Shown: piece by piece, positions 13,665-24,181 of the stretch
How positions within the stretch are numbered: the stretch's first letter is position 1
How the letters are laid out: each line of letters opens with the position of its first letter
Assembly: GCF_003298505.1 (NCBI RefSeq)
Contig: NZ_QNGB01000002.1
Coordinates: forward strand, 124,001-188,000
From: Roseovarius sp. TE539
GTDB lineage: Bacteria > Pseudomonadota > Alphaproteobacteria > Rhodobacterales > Rhodobacteraceae
Direction of reading: 5' to 3'
DNA length: 64,000 bases
The notes under the pieces: model-generated
Database searches by the model: none
What the model was told of the DNA's origin: nothing
Seen by the model: only the letters and a program-made list of their open reading frames with translations
Program-made: the position numbers and the translations under genes

Positions 13665-13860
13665 GACATGCGGCGTCCACGGGATGTGCGGTGGTTTCGC
13701 TGCGCATCCCGGCCCTGGCGCGATGTCTGTGCGCCAGACGCGATACCCGCGTATCGGATATGAAATCCGGCGCCGGTCCGCGAACCGTCAAACAGTTTTC
13801 CAATTAATGCCGCAATGGCGTGCCACCTTCTGCCGGCAGACGGCATGAAGGAGAGCAGTC

Positions 13861-14145
13861 ATGAAAATGTCCCTTGCGGCATTGGCCGGGGCGGTGGTGC
13901 TGATGGCGGCATCCGATGCGCGCGCGCAGGAGCCCACACAACGGGAAAGGCTTCTTGCCTGTTACAAGCAGGTGAAGGTCCCGGCGAAATACAGCGTCAA
14001 CAAGGTCAAGATCAAGGAGGCCGAGCGCAAGTACATCCGGCGCAACAACCGGATCGAGCTGGTCGAGTACCCGGCCGTCTACCGGGAGGACAGGACCCTC
14101 GTCGAACCTGCGCATGTCGTGATGCAGGAAATTCCCTGCGACTGA
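13861..14145 (+). CDS. Small secreted protein with ACY...PC pattern (copy 2)
   Basis: A 94-residue protein with a signal peptide (MKMSLAALAGAVVLMAASDARA) and a mature domain running from LLACYKQVKVPAKYSV to MQEIPCD. Reading it beside the preceding gene shows the shared skeleton ACY-x2-V-x-V-x3-Y-x-V, then YP-x2-Y, then P-x-H-x-V and a terminal PC. The two proteins are therefore tandem paralogs, though well diverged and much more basic here. GGAG lies about ten bases before the ATG. Function unknown; a periplasmic role is inferred. Confidence 0.8.
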   Translation: MKMSLAALAGAVVLMAASDARAQEPTQRERLLACYKQVKVPAKYSVNKVKIKEAERKYIRRNNRIELVEYPAVYREDRTLVEPAHVVMQEIPCD

Positions 14146-14160
14146 CAATGGCGCCCGGAC

Positions 14161-15981
14161 TCAGCCGGCCTTCGCCATGCGTTTGCGCTCGTGAGGGTCC
14201 AGGAACCGCTTGCGAAGTCGAATGGCATTCGGCGTCACCTCGACAAGTTCGTCGTCGTCGATATATGCGATCGCCTCTTCAAGGCTCATCTCGACAGGTG
14301 GGGTCAGGCGTACCGCCTCGTCGGTACCGCTGGCGCGGACATTTGTCAGTTTCTTTCCCTTCAGCGGGTTGACCTCAAGATCATTCTCCCGGCTGTGTTC
14401 GCCGATTATCATGCCTTCATAAACCTTTTCCTGCGCCCCGATGAACATGCGCCCGCGTTCCTCGAGGTTCCAGAGCGCGTAGGCGACTGACTCGCCCTTC
14501 TCCATAGAGATCAGGACACCTGCACGCCGCCCCGGGATCGGTCCCTTGTGGGGCACCCAGCCGTGGAAGACACGATTCAGCACCCCGGTCCCCCGTGTAT
14601 CTGTCAGGAACTCGCCGTGATACCCGATGAGCCCGCGCGAGGGCACCAGCGCGACGATGCGCGTCTTGCCGGTGCCGGCAGGTTTCATCTCGGTCAGTTC
14701 GCCCTTGCGCGGCCCGGTCAGCTTCTCGATCACGGCACCGGAATACCCCTCGTCGACATCAATGGTGACCTCCTCGACCGGCTCCAGCGTCTCGCCGTTC
14801 TCGCCTTCCCTGAGCAGGACCTGCGGCCGCGAGATCGACAGTTCGAAACCTTCGCGGCGCATGTTCTCGATCAGGACACCCATTTGCAGTTCCCCGCGCC
14901 CGGCGACTTCGAAAGCTTCTCCGCCGGGGGTGTCATCGACGCGGATCGCGACGTTGGACTCGGCCTCCTTCTTCAACCGGTCCCGGATGACACGGCTCTG
15001 GACCTTCTTGCCGTCGCGCCCGGCAAGCGGGCTGTCGTTGATGCCGAAAGTGACGGTGATCGTCGGCGGGTCGATCGGTTGCGCGGCAATCGGCGTGTCC
15101 ACGGCAAGCGCGCAGATCGTGTCGGCCACCGTTGCCCTGGACATCCCTGCAAGGCTGACAATATCGCCGGCAACGGCCTCGTCTATTTCCTGCGGAGCGA
15201 GGCCGCGGAAGGCCTGGATCCGCGCGACGCGGAACTGTTCGATCTTCTGCCCGACCCGTGACAAAGCCTGCACCGTCGCGCCGACCCGAAGGCGCCCGGA
15301 TTCCACCCGCCCGGTCAACAACCGTCCGACAAAGGGATCGCTGCCAAGGGTCGTGGCGAGCATGCGGAAATCCTCGTCCTGCCGGGCCTGTTGCCTGGGG
15401 GCCGGCACATGGTTCACGATCAGGTCGAAGAGCGCCGAAAGGTCTTGCCGCGGCCCGTCAAGTTCATGATCGGCCCAGCCTGACCGGCCGCTTGCATACA
15501 TGTGCGGAAAATCAAGCTGGTCGTCACTGGCGTCGAGATTGGCGAAAAGATCGAAACATTCGTTGAGCGCGCGGTCCGGTTCCGCGTCCGGCTTGTCCAC
15601 CTTGTTGAGCACCACGATCGGCCGCAGCCCAAGAGCCAGCGCCTTGGAGGTGACGAACTTGGTCTGCGGCATCGGGCCCTCGGCCGCGTCGACCAGCAGC
15701 ACGACACCGTCCACCATGCTCAGGATCCGTTCGACTTCGCCGCCAAAATCGGCGTGGCCGGGTGTATCGACAATGTTTATGCGCGTGGTCTTCCACTCGA
15801 CGCTGGTCGCCTTTGCGAGGATCGTGATTCCACGCTCACGCTCAAGGTCGTTGCTGTCCATGGCCCGTTCATCCACGGCCTGGTTTTTCCGGAAGGCGCC
15901 GGATTGCTTGAGCAATTCGTCCACCAGAGTGGTCTTGCCGTGGTCGACATGGGCGATGATCGCGATGTTGCGCAGGTCCAT
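14161..15981 (-). CDS. typA: Translational GTPase TypA/BipA
   Basis: A 606-residue ribosome-associated GTPase. G-domain motifs are AHVDHGKTT, RGITI, DTPGH and NKVD; the EF-G-like domains and the C-terminal TypA-specific domain follow (VPSRGLIGYHGEFLTDTRG, then NLEERGRMFIGAQEKVYEGM). Length matches the family. The product assists ribosome assembly and stress or low-temperature growth in other bacteria. The start codon at 15981 has GGAG a short way upstream. It ends 16 bases from the convergent secreted-protein gene. Confidence 0.96.
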   Translation of the reverse strand: MDLRNIAIIAHVDHGKTTLVDELLKQSGAFRKNQAVDERAMDSNDLERERGITILAKATSVEWKTTRINIVDTPGHADFGGEVERILSMVDGVVLLVDAAEGPMPQTKFVTSKALALGLRPIVVLNKVDKPDAEPDRALNECFDLFANLDASDDQLDFPHMYASGRSGWADHELDGPRQDLSALFDLIVNHVPAPRQQARQDEDFRMLATTLGSDPFVGRLLTGRVESGRLRVGATVQALSRVGQKIEQFRVARIQAFRGLAPQEIDEAVAGDIVSLAGMSRATVADTICALAVDTPIAAQPIDPPTITVTFGINDSPLAGRDGKKVQSRVIRDRLKKEAESNVAIRVDDTPGGEAFEVAGRGELQMGVLIENMRREGFELSISRPQVLLREGENGETLEPVEEVTIDVDEGYSGAVIEKLTGPRKGELTEMKPAGTGKTRIVALVPSRGLIGYHGEFLTDTRGTGVLNRVFHGWVPHKGPIPGRRAGVLISMEKGESVAYALWNLEERGRMFIGAQEKVYEGMIIGEHSRENDLEVNPLKGKKLTNVRASGTDEAVRLTPPVEMSLEEAIAYIDDDELVEVTPNAIRLRKRFLDPHERKRMAKAG

Positions 15982-16065
15982 TTGCGGGGGTTCTCCGGAT
16001 GTTTGCCCGCGCCCTATACCGATGCCCGGACAAATACCAGAGCCAATGGAGCCTCCCTGGCGGTT

Positions 16066-17010
16066 TCACGCGGGACCCGGCCCGCGGGCGAGGCGGCGCC
16101 GGCGGATGTTGACCCCGGAAAAGTGCAGCATGGTATGCCCCAGCGGGCGGACAGTCGCACCGCAGCCGATCTTGAAACGCGCCAGGCCGGGCGCGGAGTC
16201 GGTGTTTACGACACCGAGGTCGAACCGAATGTAGCCGCGGGCCGCGAGCCACTCCGCCGCCTCCCAGATCAGAAGGTTGTGGGCCGAACGGCGTCGTCCC
16301 TCCGGCCCGGTCCAGCCGAGATGATAGGTTGCGCAGGGCGGATGGAGCAGCAACAGGACGAAGGCAACGCAGTGTCCGCGATGACAGGCGGTGAGCAGGT
16401 GGGTTGCCTGCGGCTGCCGTCTTGCCCAGGCAAGAGTGAATTCCGGTGGCAAAGCGCTGTAGCCACGCGCCCGACGCTGGATCGATTCACGGGCAATGAG
16501 GGTTTCGTCACGACCCGATTGAAAGGGTCGGCTCCCGACGTCCAGCCCTGATCGACGGGCATGGCGCAGACGGTTGCGCCATTTTCCCGTCTGGCGCGCC
16601 CACCGATCTGCGGCGGGTCTTGCAAGGTCAAGTTCCGCAACGTGCTGTGGGGCCACGAGCCGTTGACATCGCAGGCCGGCGTAAAGGGCGCTGTCGGCGG
16701 CGTCTTCGGCCTGCACCAGCAGAAAACCCGATCCGCTCCGCTCGACCAGGAGACGCGACAGAAGGCCCTGCCGGATGTCCGGCGGTGTTCCCGGGTGCCA
16801 TACGGGGCCGCGCGGCAACCAGTGAACGCGGATCGGACCAAAACGGCGGCCCACGATTTGCGCCTGCGCCGCTTGGCCCGGGCCACATCGAAGCCGATGA
16901 TTATGAACTTGCACACCCAGGGCCGAGAGGGCACGGCCGTAATTGGGATGCTGATGCAGAGCGACGGGCACCTTGTGCGACCCGGTGTCGAAGTCGGATG
17001 AAATCTCCAT
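16066..17010 (-). CDS. GNAT/FemAB-like acyltransferase
   Basis: A 314-residue protein. The C-terminal half has the FemAB/BioF2-type GNAT pattern: YHLGWTGPEGR, then LLIWEAAEWLAARGY and FDLGVVNTDSAPGLARFKIG. Family members transfer acyl or aminoacyl groups to cell-wall or small-molecule acceptors; the substrate here is unknown. The ATG at 17010 lacks a Shine-Dalgarno sequence and is preceded by a 9-bp hairpin ending five bases upstream, so translation may be inefficient, coupled or controlled by that structure. It lies downstream of ssb on the same strand. Confidence 0.7.
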   Translation of the reverse strand: MEISSDFDTGSHKVPVALHQHPNYGRALSALGVQVHNHRLRCGPGQAAQAQIVGRRFGPIRVHWLPRGPVWHPGTPPDIRQGLLSRLLVERSGSGFLLVQAEDAADSALYAGLRCQRLVAPQHVAELDLARPAADRWARQTGKWRNRLRHARRSGLDVGSRPFQSGRDETLIARESIQRRARGYSALPPEFTLAWARRQPQATHLLTACHRGHCVAFVLLLLHPPCATYHLGWTGPEGRRRSAHNLLIWEAAEWLAARGYIRFDLGVVNTDSAPGLARFKIGCGATVRPLGHTMLHFSGVNIRRRRLARGPGPA

Positions 17011-17014
17011 GCGC

Positions 17015-17041
17015 CGATTTAGCGGGGAGGAAGCTAAATCG
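17015..17041 (-). ncRNA. Hairpin with UCCUCCC loop (anti-Shine-Dalgarno, cuckoo-like motif), candidate
   Basis: Read on the minus strand, CGATTTAGC (17041-17033) pairs perfectly with GCTAAATCG (17023-17015) around the loop TTCCTCCCC. The loop contains UCCUCCC, complementary to a ribosome-binding site. Hairpins with CUCCUCCC loops are known small-RNA modules in Alphaproteobacteria (CcsR/alpha-r14-type RNAs). No T-run follows, so it is not an intrinsic terminator. Whether it is an sRNA, a processed 3' end of ssb mRNA or a 5' leader element is not known. Confidence 0.4.
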
Positions 17042-17135
17042 TCGTAAACACTGGCATGAAAAGGCCGTCCTGGATCTGCCCGAGCAGCTTGCCCTCACAC
17101 GGACAGGGGGCAGGGCCGGTCAAAAGCGTCGCGTA

Positions 17136-17621
17136 TCAGAACGGGATTTCGTCGTCGATATCGTTGCCCGCTCCGCCGCCCATACGGTCATCGGGTGCGG
17201 GCCCGCCGCCGCCATACCCACCGCCGCTGCCGCCGCCATAATCCCCTCCGCCGCCACCGCTGCCGCCATCACGACCGTCAAGGAACGTCATTTCGCCGGC
17301 ATAGGGCCGCAGCACGACCTCGGTCGTGTAGCGATCCTGACCGGATTGGTCCTGCCACTTGCGGGTTTCCAGCTTGCCTTCGAGATAGACTTTGGAGCCC
17401 TTGCGAAGATATTGCTCTGCCAGCCTCACGAGCGCCTCGTTGAAGATCGCGACGCGATGCCATTCGGTGCGTTCGCGCCTTTCGCCGGTATTGCGATCCT
17501 TCCAGTTTTCGGATGTGGCAACCGCCAGGTTGCAAACCTTGCCACCGTTCTGGAACGTGCGCACCTCGGGATCGCGGCCAAGATTGCCGATGAGAATTAC
17601 CTTGTTTACCGATCCGGCCAT
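17136..17621 (-). CDS. ssb: Single-stranded DNA-binding protein
   Basis: A 161-residue SSB with an N-terminal OB fold ([21 protein letters not shown], about residues 1-112), a glycine-rich linker ([19 protein letters not shown]) and the acidic protein-docking tip DDEIPF. ATG 17621 is chosen because GGAGGATCAC directly precedes it; the reading frame is open 15 codons further. No LexA box was seen upstream, and uvrA, a frequent divergent neighbour in Alphaproteobacteria, is absent. Confidence 0.97.
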   Translation of the reverse strand: MAGSVNKVILIGNLGRDPEVRTFQNGGKVCNLAVATSENWKDRNTGERRERTEWHRVAIFNEALVRLAEQYLRKGSKVYLEGKLETRKWQDQSGQDRYTTEVVLRPYAGEMTFLDGRDGGSGGGGGDYGGGSGGGYGGGGPAPDDRMGGGAGNDIDDEIPF

Positions 17622-17822
17622 GTGATCCTCCGATAGATTCCGTTTTCCCTGCTTACACCACCCCAACAGGATGAAGGAAAGGTAAATTTGGGCCCGGGCG
17701 GGGTGAACCGCCGGTCTTGCCCGCGCAACGGAATGCCGACCGGCACGCCGTGGTCGGCACGGCTCTGGATATCCGGCCGAGAATCAGTAGAATGGCGCCA
17801 GTATTTCGGGGGACAGTGCGAC

Positions 17823-18413
17823 ATGCGCAGGCTGACCATCGCGTTGACCGGTTTTCTGGTAGCCGCCGCAGGGGGTGTTCATGCGGATATCCTGTCAACC
17901 AAGAGCCGGACATCCGTTTTCGCGTCGCAGGCAGGGGTGCTGGACAAGCGCGCCTCGGCCAAAAACAAGGCGTCCATCAAGCTTGATGCGCCCGAGATAC
18001 GCACGCCGACCAAATGGGGAACTGCCAAAGCCTATGACGGGCGGTATCGCGGGCGTTACCTGTCGCTCGCGCGTGCGGCGGCCCGAAAGTACGACGTGCC
18101 CGAGGATCTGTTTCTGCGTCTTGTTCAGCAGGAATCCAACTGGAAACCGTCGGCCAAGTCCCACAAGGGCGCCATCGGCCTTGCACAGTTGATGCCGGAC
18201 ACGGCGCGGCGTTTGCGTGTCGATCCGCATGATCCGCGGGAAAACCTTGACGGTGGCGCACGTTACCTGGCGCAGCAATACCGTGAATTCCGCTCCTGGC
18301 GGCTGGCGCTCGCGGCCTATAACGCGGGTCCGGGCGCGGTGCGCAAATACGGCGGCGTGCCGCCGTTCCAGGAAACCCGGAATTACGTCAAGATCATCTG
18401 GGGAAACAGCTGA
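17823..18413 (+). CDS. Lytic transglycosylase, SLT domain
   Basis: A 196-residue exported murein-cleaving enzyme. A signal peptide ends near residue 22 ([10 protein letters not shown]). The SLT domain carries the catalytic Glu104 in VQQESNW, then [16 protein letters not shown] and [18 protein letters not shown], which are the standard goose-lysozyme-like motifs. It would cut the MurNAc-GlcNAc bond of peptidoglycan to leave anhydroMurNAc. It stands alone on the plus strand between ssb and the ABC-type binding protein. Confidence 0.92.
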   Translation: MRRLTIALTGFLVAAAGGVHADILSTKSRTSVFASQAGVLDKRASAKNKASIKLDAPEIRTPTKWGTAKAYDGRYRGRYLSLARAAARKYDVPEDLFLRLVQQESNWKPSAKSHKGAIGLAQLMPDTARRLRVDPHDPRENLDGGARYLAQQYREFRSWRLALAAYNAGPGAVRKYGGVPPFQETRNYVKIIWGNS

Positions 18414-18424
18414 TCCCTCACGGT

Positions 18425-20092
18425 TCAGGCGGCGAAGCCGATCTTGTAAAGGTGGATCTCGTTCGATGGGTGACGGTCGGCATTCACCAGTGTTCCGTTG
18501 TGGTGATTGTAGAGAGCCCGCCAATAGGGCTGGATGATGACGCCTTCCTCGCGCAGGAGTGTTTCCAGCTTCGCCATCACGTCGCGGCGGCTGTCGGCAT
18601 CCGCAAGTGACATGGCCCGGTCCAGCAAGGCATCGAATTCGGCATTCTCGAACCCGGTCTCGTTCCAGGCGGCGCCGGACCGGTAGGCGAGGGCCATGAC
18701 CTGAATCTCGAGCGGGCGGTGATTCCACTGGGTGGACGAAAAGGGGTATGTTCTCCAGTTTTGCCAGAAAATGGCGCCCGGCAGGATCGTGCGCCGCACC
18801 TTGAGACCGGCATCGCGCAACTGCGCGGCCACGGCATCGCCGGTGTTGCGCTGCCATTCATCGTCGATGGTGATGAGGTCATGTTCGAAGTCCTCCAGGC
18901 CGGCCTCCTGCATGCCCTGCAAGGCTGCGCCCGGGTCATGACCTGCGGGACCGATATCAGCATAAGCGGGATGAATGGGGCTCACATGATGATCGGCCGC
19001 GACCGTACCGCGCCCCGAGTGGCCAAGTTCCAGGCAGATGCCGTTATCAACCGCCATCGCAAGCGCCCGGCGAACCCGTTTGTCCGCGTAGGGCGTGATC
19101 TCGCCGACCTGTGCTTTCTGATGGGAACGGATCACTGTGGTGGCTGCGCTTTCGGTGCTGGTGCCCGTCCACCCAAGGGCATCCATCACGTCGATGAAAG
19201 CGCCGACGGTTTCGTACAAGAGATCTATTTCACCTGCTTCCGCCGCGGCGATCCACGTCGACGGATCGGTCCCGTAGTCAATGAACTCGACCCTTTGCAA
19301 GTAGGGACCGCCAAGGACCTCGCGGCCCCACCACTGGTGATCGTCGGCGCGTTCGAGAACGCATTTTTCCCCGATGGTCAGGCTGACCGGCCGGAAAGGA
19401 CCGGTGCCGATACCATGCGCGAAGACATCCCCCCCCTCGTAACTGGCATGGGTGATCGCGGCGGGATAGTCGGACATGTTGGCGATGATCGCGACATCCG
19501 GCGCTGAAAGCGACAGAACGACGGTCCGGGAATCGGGGATGGTGATGGCCCCGTCGCGGACCTTTCCGGTCGCCGGATCAATCAGGGCCGACATTCGGCT
19601 CGCCATGGAATTGCCCTCGGCAGTGCTGTCGCACCACCGGGCGATGTTCCGCGCGACATCCTTTGCCGTGAAGCTGTCGCCATTCTGCCAGGTGACTCCG
19701 GGCCGCACCTTCAGCGTGTAGGCGGTGGCATCATCGTTGACCTCCCATCCTTCCAGGAGCATGCCGCGAAAAGTGCCCTCGCGCGTGTATTCCACCAGGT
19801 ATTCCAGAAATCCGCGAACCTGATTGCCCATTTCGCTCCAGTCGAAGCTGCGGGGATCATTCACGGGTTTCACGCTTTGCTGTATACGCAGGGTTCCGCC
19901 CGGCGCGATGCGTGTCTGTGCGGCGGACGGGCAGGGCAGACCGGCAAGCCCCATCGCGACCACGGGGGAGGCGCCAAGGCTTGTCGCCCGGGCGAGGAAT
20001 TCCCGCCTGCTGATCTTGCCGGCGGCCAGGTCTGCCCGGTGGCACGCGATGGCCGGATGCTGCGTTTGTCGCCGGATCGGAGTGTCGGTCAT
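18425..20092 (-). CDS. ABC transporter substrate-binding protein (peptide/nickel family 5), Tat-exported
   Basis: A 555-residue periplasmic solute-binding protein of the SBP_bac_5 type: [33 protein letters not shown] and [11 protein letters not shown] are typical. The N-terminus contains a twin-arginine motif (SRREFLARA) followed by a hydrophobic stretch ending PSAAQT, so Tat export is likely; tatABC is encoded later in this window. No permease or ATPase genes adjoin it, so it is an orphan and its substrate is unknown. The AraC-type regulator lies upstream on the same strand. Confidence 0.87.
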   Translation of the reverse strand: MTDTPIRRQTQHPAIACHRADLAAGKISRREFLARATSLGASPVVAMGLAGLPCPSAAQTRIAPGGTLRIQQSVKPVNDPRSFDWSEMGNQVRGFLEYLVEYTREGTFRGMLLEGWEVNDDATAYTLKVRPGVTWQNGDSFTAKDVARNIARWCDSTAEGNSMASRMSALIDPATGKVRDGAITIPDSRTVVLSLSAPDVAIIANMSDYPAAITHASYEGGDVFAHGIGTGPFRPVSLTIGEKCVLERADDHQWWGREVLGGPYLQRVEFIDYGTDPSTWIAAAEAGEIDLLYETVGAFIDVMDALGWTGTSTESAATTVIRSHQKAQVGEITPYADKRVRRALAMAVDNGICLELGHSGRGTVAADHHVSPIHPAYADIGPAGHDPGAALQGMQEAGLEDFEHDLITIDDEWQRNTGDAVAAQLRDAGLKVRRTILPGAIFWQNWRTYPFSSTQWNHRPLEIQVMALAYRSGAAWNETGFENAEFDALLDRAMSLADADSRRDVMAKLETLLREEGVIIQPYWRALYNHHNGTLVNADRHPSNEIHLYKIGFAA

Positions 20093-20180
20093 TGGGAGGC
20101 CCTGGTCGGAACGGTCATTGCCTGTCGAGGATACATACCGTGTTCCCCTGCCGCCAGTGCAAAGCCGTTTGAAATCGCTT

Positions 20181-20975
20181 TCAGTCCCGATTGCGAGCCC
20201 GCTTTCGCAAGGCCGAAGGGCTTTGCCCCGTGTGGTGCAGGACGAAGCGCGAAAAATAGGCAGCACTGGCAAATCCCAACTGTGCCGCGACGTGGCGGAT
20301 CGGGTCTTCGCCATCCTCGATCAGGCACAATGCGGCGTGAAGAGTCCGTTGGGTCAGGAGCTCTGCCGCCGTCAGGCCGGCGCACTGCCGGCAGCTTCGC
20401 GTCAGGTGCGTCGGGGTCACGCCCAATGCCCGGGCGTATTCGGCCATCGGCTTGCCACTGGCGTAGTCGCGTTCCACCAGGGCGCAATAGGCCATGATAA
20501 GCCGTTCCGCGGCGGTCTTGTGTTGCGCGGCCACCCCGTGGTCGATCATCGCACGGCGCAGCCAGACGGTCATCAGTGTTGCATGCGCCTGCAGCGCCTC
20601 GTCATTGAAGGGGCGCGCAAGTGCCTGCTCGCGTTGCATCGCGTCGAGCATGGCCGTCAATTCGGCCTGTGCATGCACCTCGCGGACGCGCAAGTGCTGT
20701 GGTGTGTCCGGCATCAGGACCGGTCCGCCCGGCGGAATCAGGCATACAAGGCCGAAATTCTGGCTTCCGGTATCGAGTGAGAAAAGCGTGCCGGCCGGTA
20801 TGGCCAGAGCATTGTGCACCCCAAGCCCGCGCCGCAGACCCTCAACCGTGAATCGGCCCTGGCCGCGGGTAATCCAGACCAGGGCATGACACGGGCTGCT
20901 ATGTGGCAGCTCCACACGCCAATCGGCACCTCTGGACCATTGGGCCAGTGTCAGGATCCTCAACTTTTCACTCAT
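20181..20975 (-). CDS. AraC family transcriptional regulator
   Basis: A DNA-binding protein of 264 residues. The N-terminal part is cupin-like ([17 protein letters not shown]), and the C-terminal AraC domain has two helix-turn-helix units ([21 protein letters not shown] and [20 protein letters not shown]). The start may be MSEKLRIL at 20975 or the ATG at 20999; neither has a clear ribosome-binding site. Its position 88 bases upstream of the solute-binding protein gene, on the same strand, suggests it controls that gene; this is inference. Confidence 0.87.
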   Translation of the reverse strand: MSEKLRILTLAQWSRGADWRVELPHSSPCHALVWITRGQGRFTVEGLRRGLGVHNALAIPAGTLFSLDTGSQNFGLVCLIPPGGPVLMPDTPQHLRVREVHAQAELTAMLDAMQREQALARPFNDEALQAHATLMTVWLRRAMIDHGVAAQHKTAAERLIMAYCALVERDYASGKPMAEYARALGVTPTHLTRSCRQCAGLTAAELLTQRTLHAALCLIEDGEDPIRHVAAQLGFASAAYFSRFVLHHTGQSPSALRKRARNRD

Positions 20976-21055
20976 GAAGGAAAACCCGGTCAAAATCATT
21001 TATTATGAAATTTTGGCAGAAAGTTTCCTCTCTGTCAGGATCAATTGTTGATAAA

Positions 21056-21946
21056 TCAAAAGTTTTTGCATTGCGGCGGAGTTATCCACAGCCAGTCCGA
21101 CATGCGCGAGCGAAACCAGCTCCGTTGGCGCTTGGCATATTGGCGCGTGGCAATGGTGGCGGCTGCGCGTGCCTGATCCAGACCGGTCTCGCCACGCAGA
21201 TGGGCCACCAGCTCCCGTGCGCCAATGGCTTTGGATGAAGGGTGCGCCGGATCCCAGCCCGGCAGGTTGGCGCGCACCTCGTCCAGCGCGCCTTGCGCGA
21301 GCATCCGGTCGAACCGCTGTTCGATCCGCGGCGTGAGCCACGACTTGGGCGCATCGATCACCAGCGGCGTGCAGTTCCGGACCGAAAGTGCCGGCGGCGG
21401 GGTTTCGTCCTGCCATGCGGCCAGCCCGCGGCCGGTAGCGGCCTGCACTTCCCAGGCGCGCTGAACCCGGGCAGGATTGAGCGTATCAATCCGGGCTCGT
21501 GTTGCGGCGTCCAGCTCGCAGAGCAACGCTCCGGCGCCTTCTGCGGCAAGCCGTTCATCGGCCGCGTTTCGAATCGATGACGGAACGGCGGGAATCTCGG
21601 CCAGGCCCTCGGTGAGGGCGCTGAAATACAGGCCGGTTCCGCCAACGATGATCGGCCTTTCCGCTTGATCTAGCAGTGGCGCCATTTCGCGCAGCCAATG
21701 ACCGACGGAATAGGGCGAATGGCCCGGGACGTGTCCGTAAAGCCGGTGGGCAACCCGCGCCAAGTCGGCCGCTGACGGGCGGGCCGTCAGGATGTGCCAG
21801 TTCGCGAAGACCTGGATCGCATCCGCGTTGATGACCACGCCGCCTGATTTCTCGGCAATGCGCAGGGCCAGCTCCGATTTGCCCGAGGCGGTTGGCCCCG
21901 CGATCAGGACCGGGCCCGTGGAGGGGATTTGAGGCAAGTCATCCAT
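21056..21946 (-). CDS. miaA: tRNA dimethylallyltransferase MiaA
   Basis: A 296-residue enzyme that prenylates A37 of tRNAs reading UNN codons. The P-loop [17 protein letters not shown], the substrate-binding [10 protein letters not shown] and [15 protein letters not shown] are clear. ATG 21946 ([11 protein letters not shown]) places the P-loop at the usual distance from the N-terminus. It is divergent from pyrH. The IQVFANW stretch is the position of the family DSMQVY motif and is a mild variant. Confidence 0.95.
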   Translation of the reverse strand: MDDLPQIPSTGPVLIAGPTASGKSELALRIAEKSGGVVINADAIQVFANWHILTARPSAADLARVAHRLYGHVPGHSPYSVGHWLREMAPLLDQAERPIIVGGTGLYFSALTEGLAEIPAVPSSIRNAADERLAAEGAGALLCELDAATRARIDTLNPARVQRAWEVQAATGRGLAAWQDETPPPALSVRNCTPLVIDAPKSWLTPRIEQRFDRMLAQGALDEVRANLPGWDPAHPSSKAIGARELVAHLRGETGLDQARAAATIATRQYAKRQRSWFRSRMSDWLWITPPQCKNF

Positions 21947-22092
21947 CGGGCCAGTGAGATACGCCAACTCGGACCGGATTGCGAGTTCCCCATCCGTGTT
22001 TTCACGTCGGCCACGGTTTATGTGATTGAACCTGAGCGGGATTTGGGACATTTTGCGCCCGATTGCCCCACGGCGCCAACGGAGCCCGTCCA

Positions 22093-22824
22093 ATGACCGA
22101 TGCCGATCCTGCGACTCCGAAGTTCAGCCGGGTGATGCTGAAGATATCGGGAGAGGCGTTGATGGGGGATGCGGGATACGGTCTGCACCCCCCCACCGTG
22201 GAGCGCATCGCGCAGGAGGTGGCGGCTGTTCACGAGCTTGGGGTCGAGATCTGTATGGTGATCGGGGGAGGCAACATCTTTCGCGGCTTGCAGGGGTCGG
22301 CACAGGGCATGGAACGGACGACCGCGGATTACATGGGCATGCTGGCCACGGTGATGAATGCCCTCGCCATGCAAAGCGCGCTTGAGAAGCTGGGTGTCTT
22401 CTGCCGGGTGATTTCGGCGATAAGAATGGATGAGGTGGCGGAACCCTATATCCGCCGGCGGGCCGTCCGGCATCTTGAAAAGAAACGCGTGTGCATTTTC
22501 GCGGCCGGAACCGGAAACCCCTACTTCACGACGGATACCGCCGCGACGCTGCGCGCCAACGAAATGAATTGCGACGCGATCTTCAAGGGCACCAAGGTCG
22601 ACGGCGTCTATGATCGCGACCCGGTCGCATGCAGCGAGGCGCAGCGCTACGACCGCGTCACTTATGACGAGGTGCTGGCCAGGCATCTCAAGGTCATGGA
22701 TGCCAGCGCGATCGCATTGGCGCGGGACAACGACCTGCCGATCATCGTGTTCAGCCTGGACGAGCCGGGTGGCTTCAAGGGTATTCTTGCCGGGCAAGGG
22801 GCTTATACAACGGTGCATGGCTGA
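22093..22824 (+). CDS. pyrH: UMP kinase
   Basis: A 243-residue hexameric uridylate kinase (UMP to UDP). Signature segments: [36 protein letters not shown] and FFTTDTAA-like [16 protein letters not shown] precedes the ATG at 22093. It begins the envelope/translation cluster pyrH-frr-uppS-cdsA-dxr-rseP. The rpsB-tsf pair often found before pyrH is absent; miaA is divergent instead. Confidence 0.97.
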   Translation: MTDADPATPKFSRVMLKISGEALMGDAGYGLHPPTVERIAQEVAAVHELGVEICMVIGGGNIFRGLQGSAQGMERTTADYMGMLATVMNALAMQSALEKLGVFCRVISAIRMDEVAEPYIRRRAVRHLEKKRVCIFAAGTGNPYFTTDTAATLRANEMNCDAIFKGTKVDGVYDRDPVACSEAQRYDRVTYDEVLARHLKVMDASAIALARDNDLPIIVFSLDEPGGFKGILAGQGAYTTVHG

Positions 22825-22874
22825 CTCATGGTCACGCGCGGGTGCGTGGCTGGCGGGCTGAAAGGGAAAAGATC

Positions 22875-23438
22875 ATGGCTGAAGAGATTGAAATCGACAC
22901 CGACGACCTGGAACGCCGCATGAAAGGCGCGCTCGGCTCGCTCGGCAGCGAGCTTGCTTCGCTGCGTACGGGGCGCGCCTCCGCAAGCATGCTGGAACCG
23001 GTCATGGTCGATGCCTACGGGCAGAAGACCCCGATCAACCAGGTGGGCACGGTCAACGTGCCGGAACCGCGCATGGTGACTGTGAATGTTTGGGACAAGT
23101 CATTGGTTGGAAAGGTTGAAAAGGCAATTCGCGAAAGCGGACTCGGGATCAACCCTCAACTCAACGGCACGATCATCATGTTGCCGATCCCCGAACTGAA
23201 CGAGGAGCGGCGGCGTGACCTCTCCAAGGTGGCGTCGCAATATGCCGAGAACGCCCGTGTCGCGATCCGCAATGTACGCCGCGACGGCATGGATCAGATC
23301 AAGAAGGCCAAGAGCGATGGCATGTCGGAGGATGATCAGAAATTCTGGGAAACCGAGGTGCAGAACCTGACCGATGAATATATCGCCTCGGTGGACGATG
23401 CGCTTGAGAAGAAGCAAGCAGAGATCATGCAGGTTTGA
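22875..23438 (+). CDS. frr: Ribosome recycling factor
   Basis: A 187-residue RRF that, with EF-G, splits post-termination ribosomes. Family segments include [34 protein letters not shown] and [15 protein letters not shown]. Start ATG 22875 follows AAAGGGAAAAGATC. Its stop (23436-23438) overlaps the uppS start by one base, so the genes are translationally coupled. Confidence 0.97.
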   Translation: MAEEIEIDTDDLERRMKGALGSLGSELASLRTGRASASMLEPVMVDAYGQKTPINQVGTVNVPEPRMVTVNVWDKSLVGKVEKAIRESGLGINPQLNGTIIMLPIPELNEERRRDLSKVASQYAENARVAIRNVRRDGMDQIKKAKSDGMSEDDQKFWETEVQNLTDEYIASVDDALEKKQAEIMQV

Positions 23439-24181
23439 TGGATGACGGCGCCCATATGAAACCCGGCCCGCCGTGCCGGAACGGCCCATCCCATGTTGCG
23501 ATCATAATGGATGGCAATGGCCGTTGGGCACAGGCCCGTGGACGTCCGCGGCTCTATGGGCACAATGCCGGCGCCAGAAGGGTGCGCGAGATCGTTGAAA
23601 CCTGTCCCGAACTGGGCGTGAAGTACCTGACCGTTTTCGCCTTCTCGACCGAAAACTGGAAGCGGACCCAGACCGAGGTCGCCGGGCTGATGAGCCTGTT
23701 CCGGCGTTATATAACCCGCGAAGCCCGCGTTCTGCGCGATCAGGGTGTTCGCGTGCGTTTCATCGGTGATCGCCTGCGCCTCGACAAGAAGCTGGTGACC
23801 CTTATGGACGAGCTGGAAGAGATCACGGCGAACAACGATCTTCTTCACCTGACCGTGGCCCTCAACTACGGAAGCCGAGACGAGGTGGCCCGCGCGACCC
23901 AAAGACTTGCCCGGGATGTCGCCGCAGGGCGACTGAATCCTGACGACGTGAATGAAGAAACGCTGCCAAAATACTTGGATACTTATGTTTTACCGGATCC
24001 GGACCTTGTCATCAGAACCAGTGGTGAGGCGCGGATTTCCAATTTCCTGTTATGGCAGTCTGCTTACGCGGAATATGAATTCGTCGATACGCTGTGGCCC
24101 GATTTCAACCGCGACCTCTTCGCGCGTGTCGTACGCGCTTACGGCCGCCGCGAGCGGCGGTTCGGCGCCGTGACCGCATGA
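23438..24181 (+). CDS. uppS: Isoprenyl transferase (undecaprenyl diphosphate synthase)
   Basis: A 247-residue cis-prenyltransferase making the C55 lipid carrier for peptidoglycan and other envelope polymers. Catalytic motif IMDGNGRWAQARG has Asp25; further motifs are TVFAFSTENWKR and DLVIRTSGEARISNFLLWQ. The ATG at 23438 overlaps the frr stop (TGATG); MKPGPP at 23456 is an alternative start. Its own stop overlaps the cdsA start (ATGA). Confidence 0.96.
   Translation: MDDGAHMKPGPPCRNGPSHVAIIMDGNGRWAQARGRPRLYGHNAGARRVREIVETCPELGVKYLTVFAFSTENWKRTQTEVAGLMSLFRRYITREARVLRDQGVRVRFIGDRLRLDKKLVTLMDELEEITANNDLLHLTVALNYGSRDEVARATQRLARDVAAGRLNPDDVNEETLPKYLDTYVLPDPDLVIRTSGEARISNFLLWQSAYAEYEFVDTLWPDFNRDLFARVVRAYGRRERRFGAVTA

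Noticed and set aside
15502..16551. A 349-codon plus-strand frame over the start of typA and the GNAT gene
   Set aside because: It crosses two genes on the opposite strand and has no recognisable domain.
17180..17275. Glycine-rich repeat in ssb taken as a repeat array
   Set aside because: It is low-complexity coding sequence for the SSB linker, not a CRISPR or tandem-repeat element.
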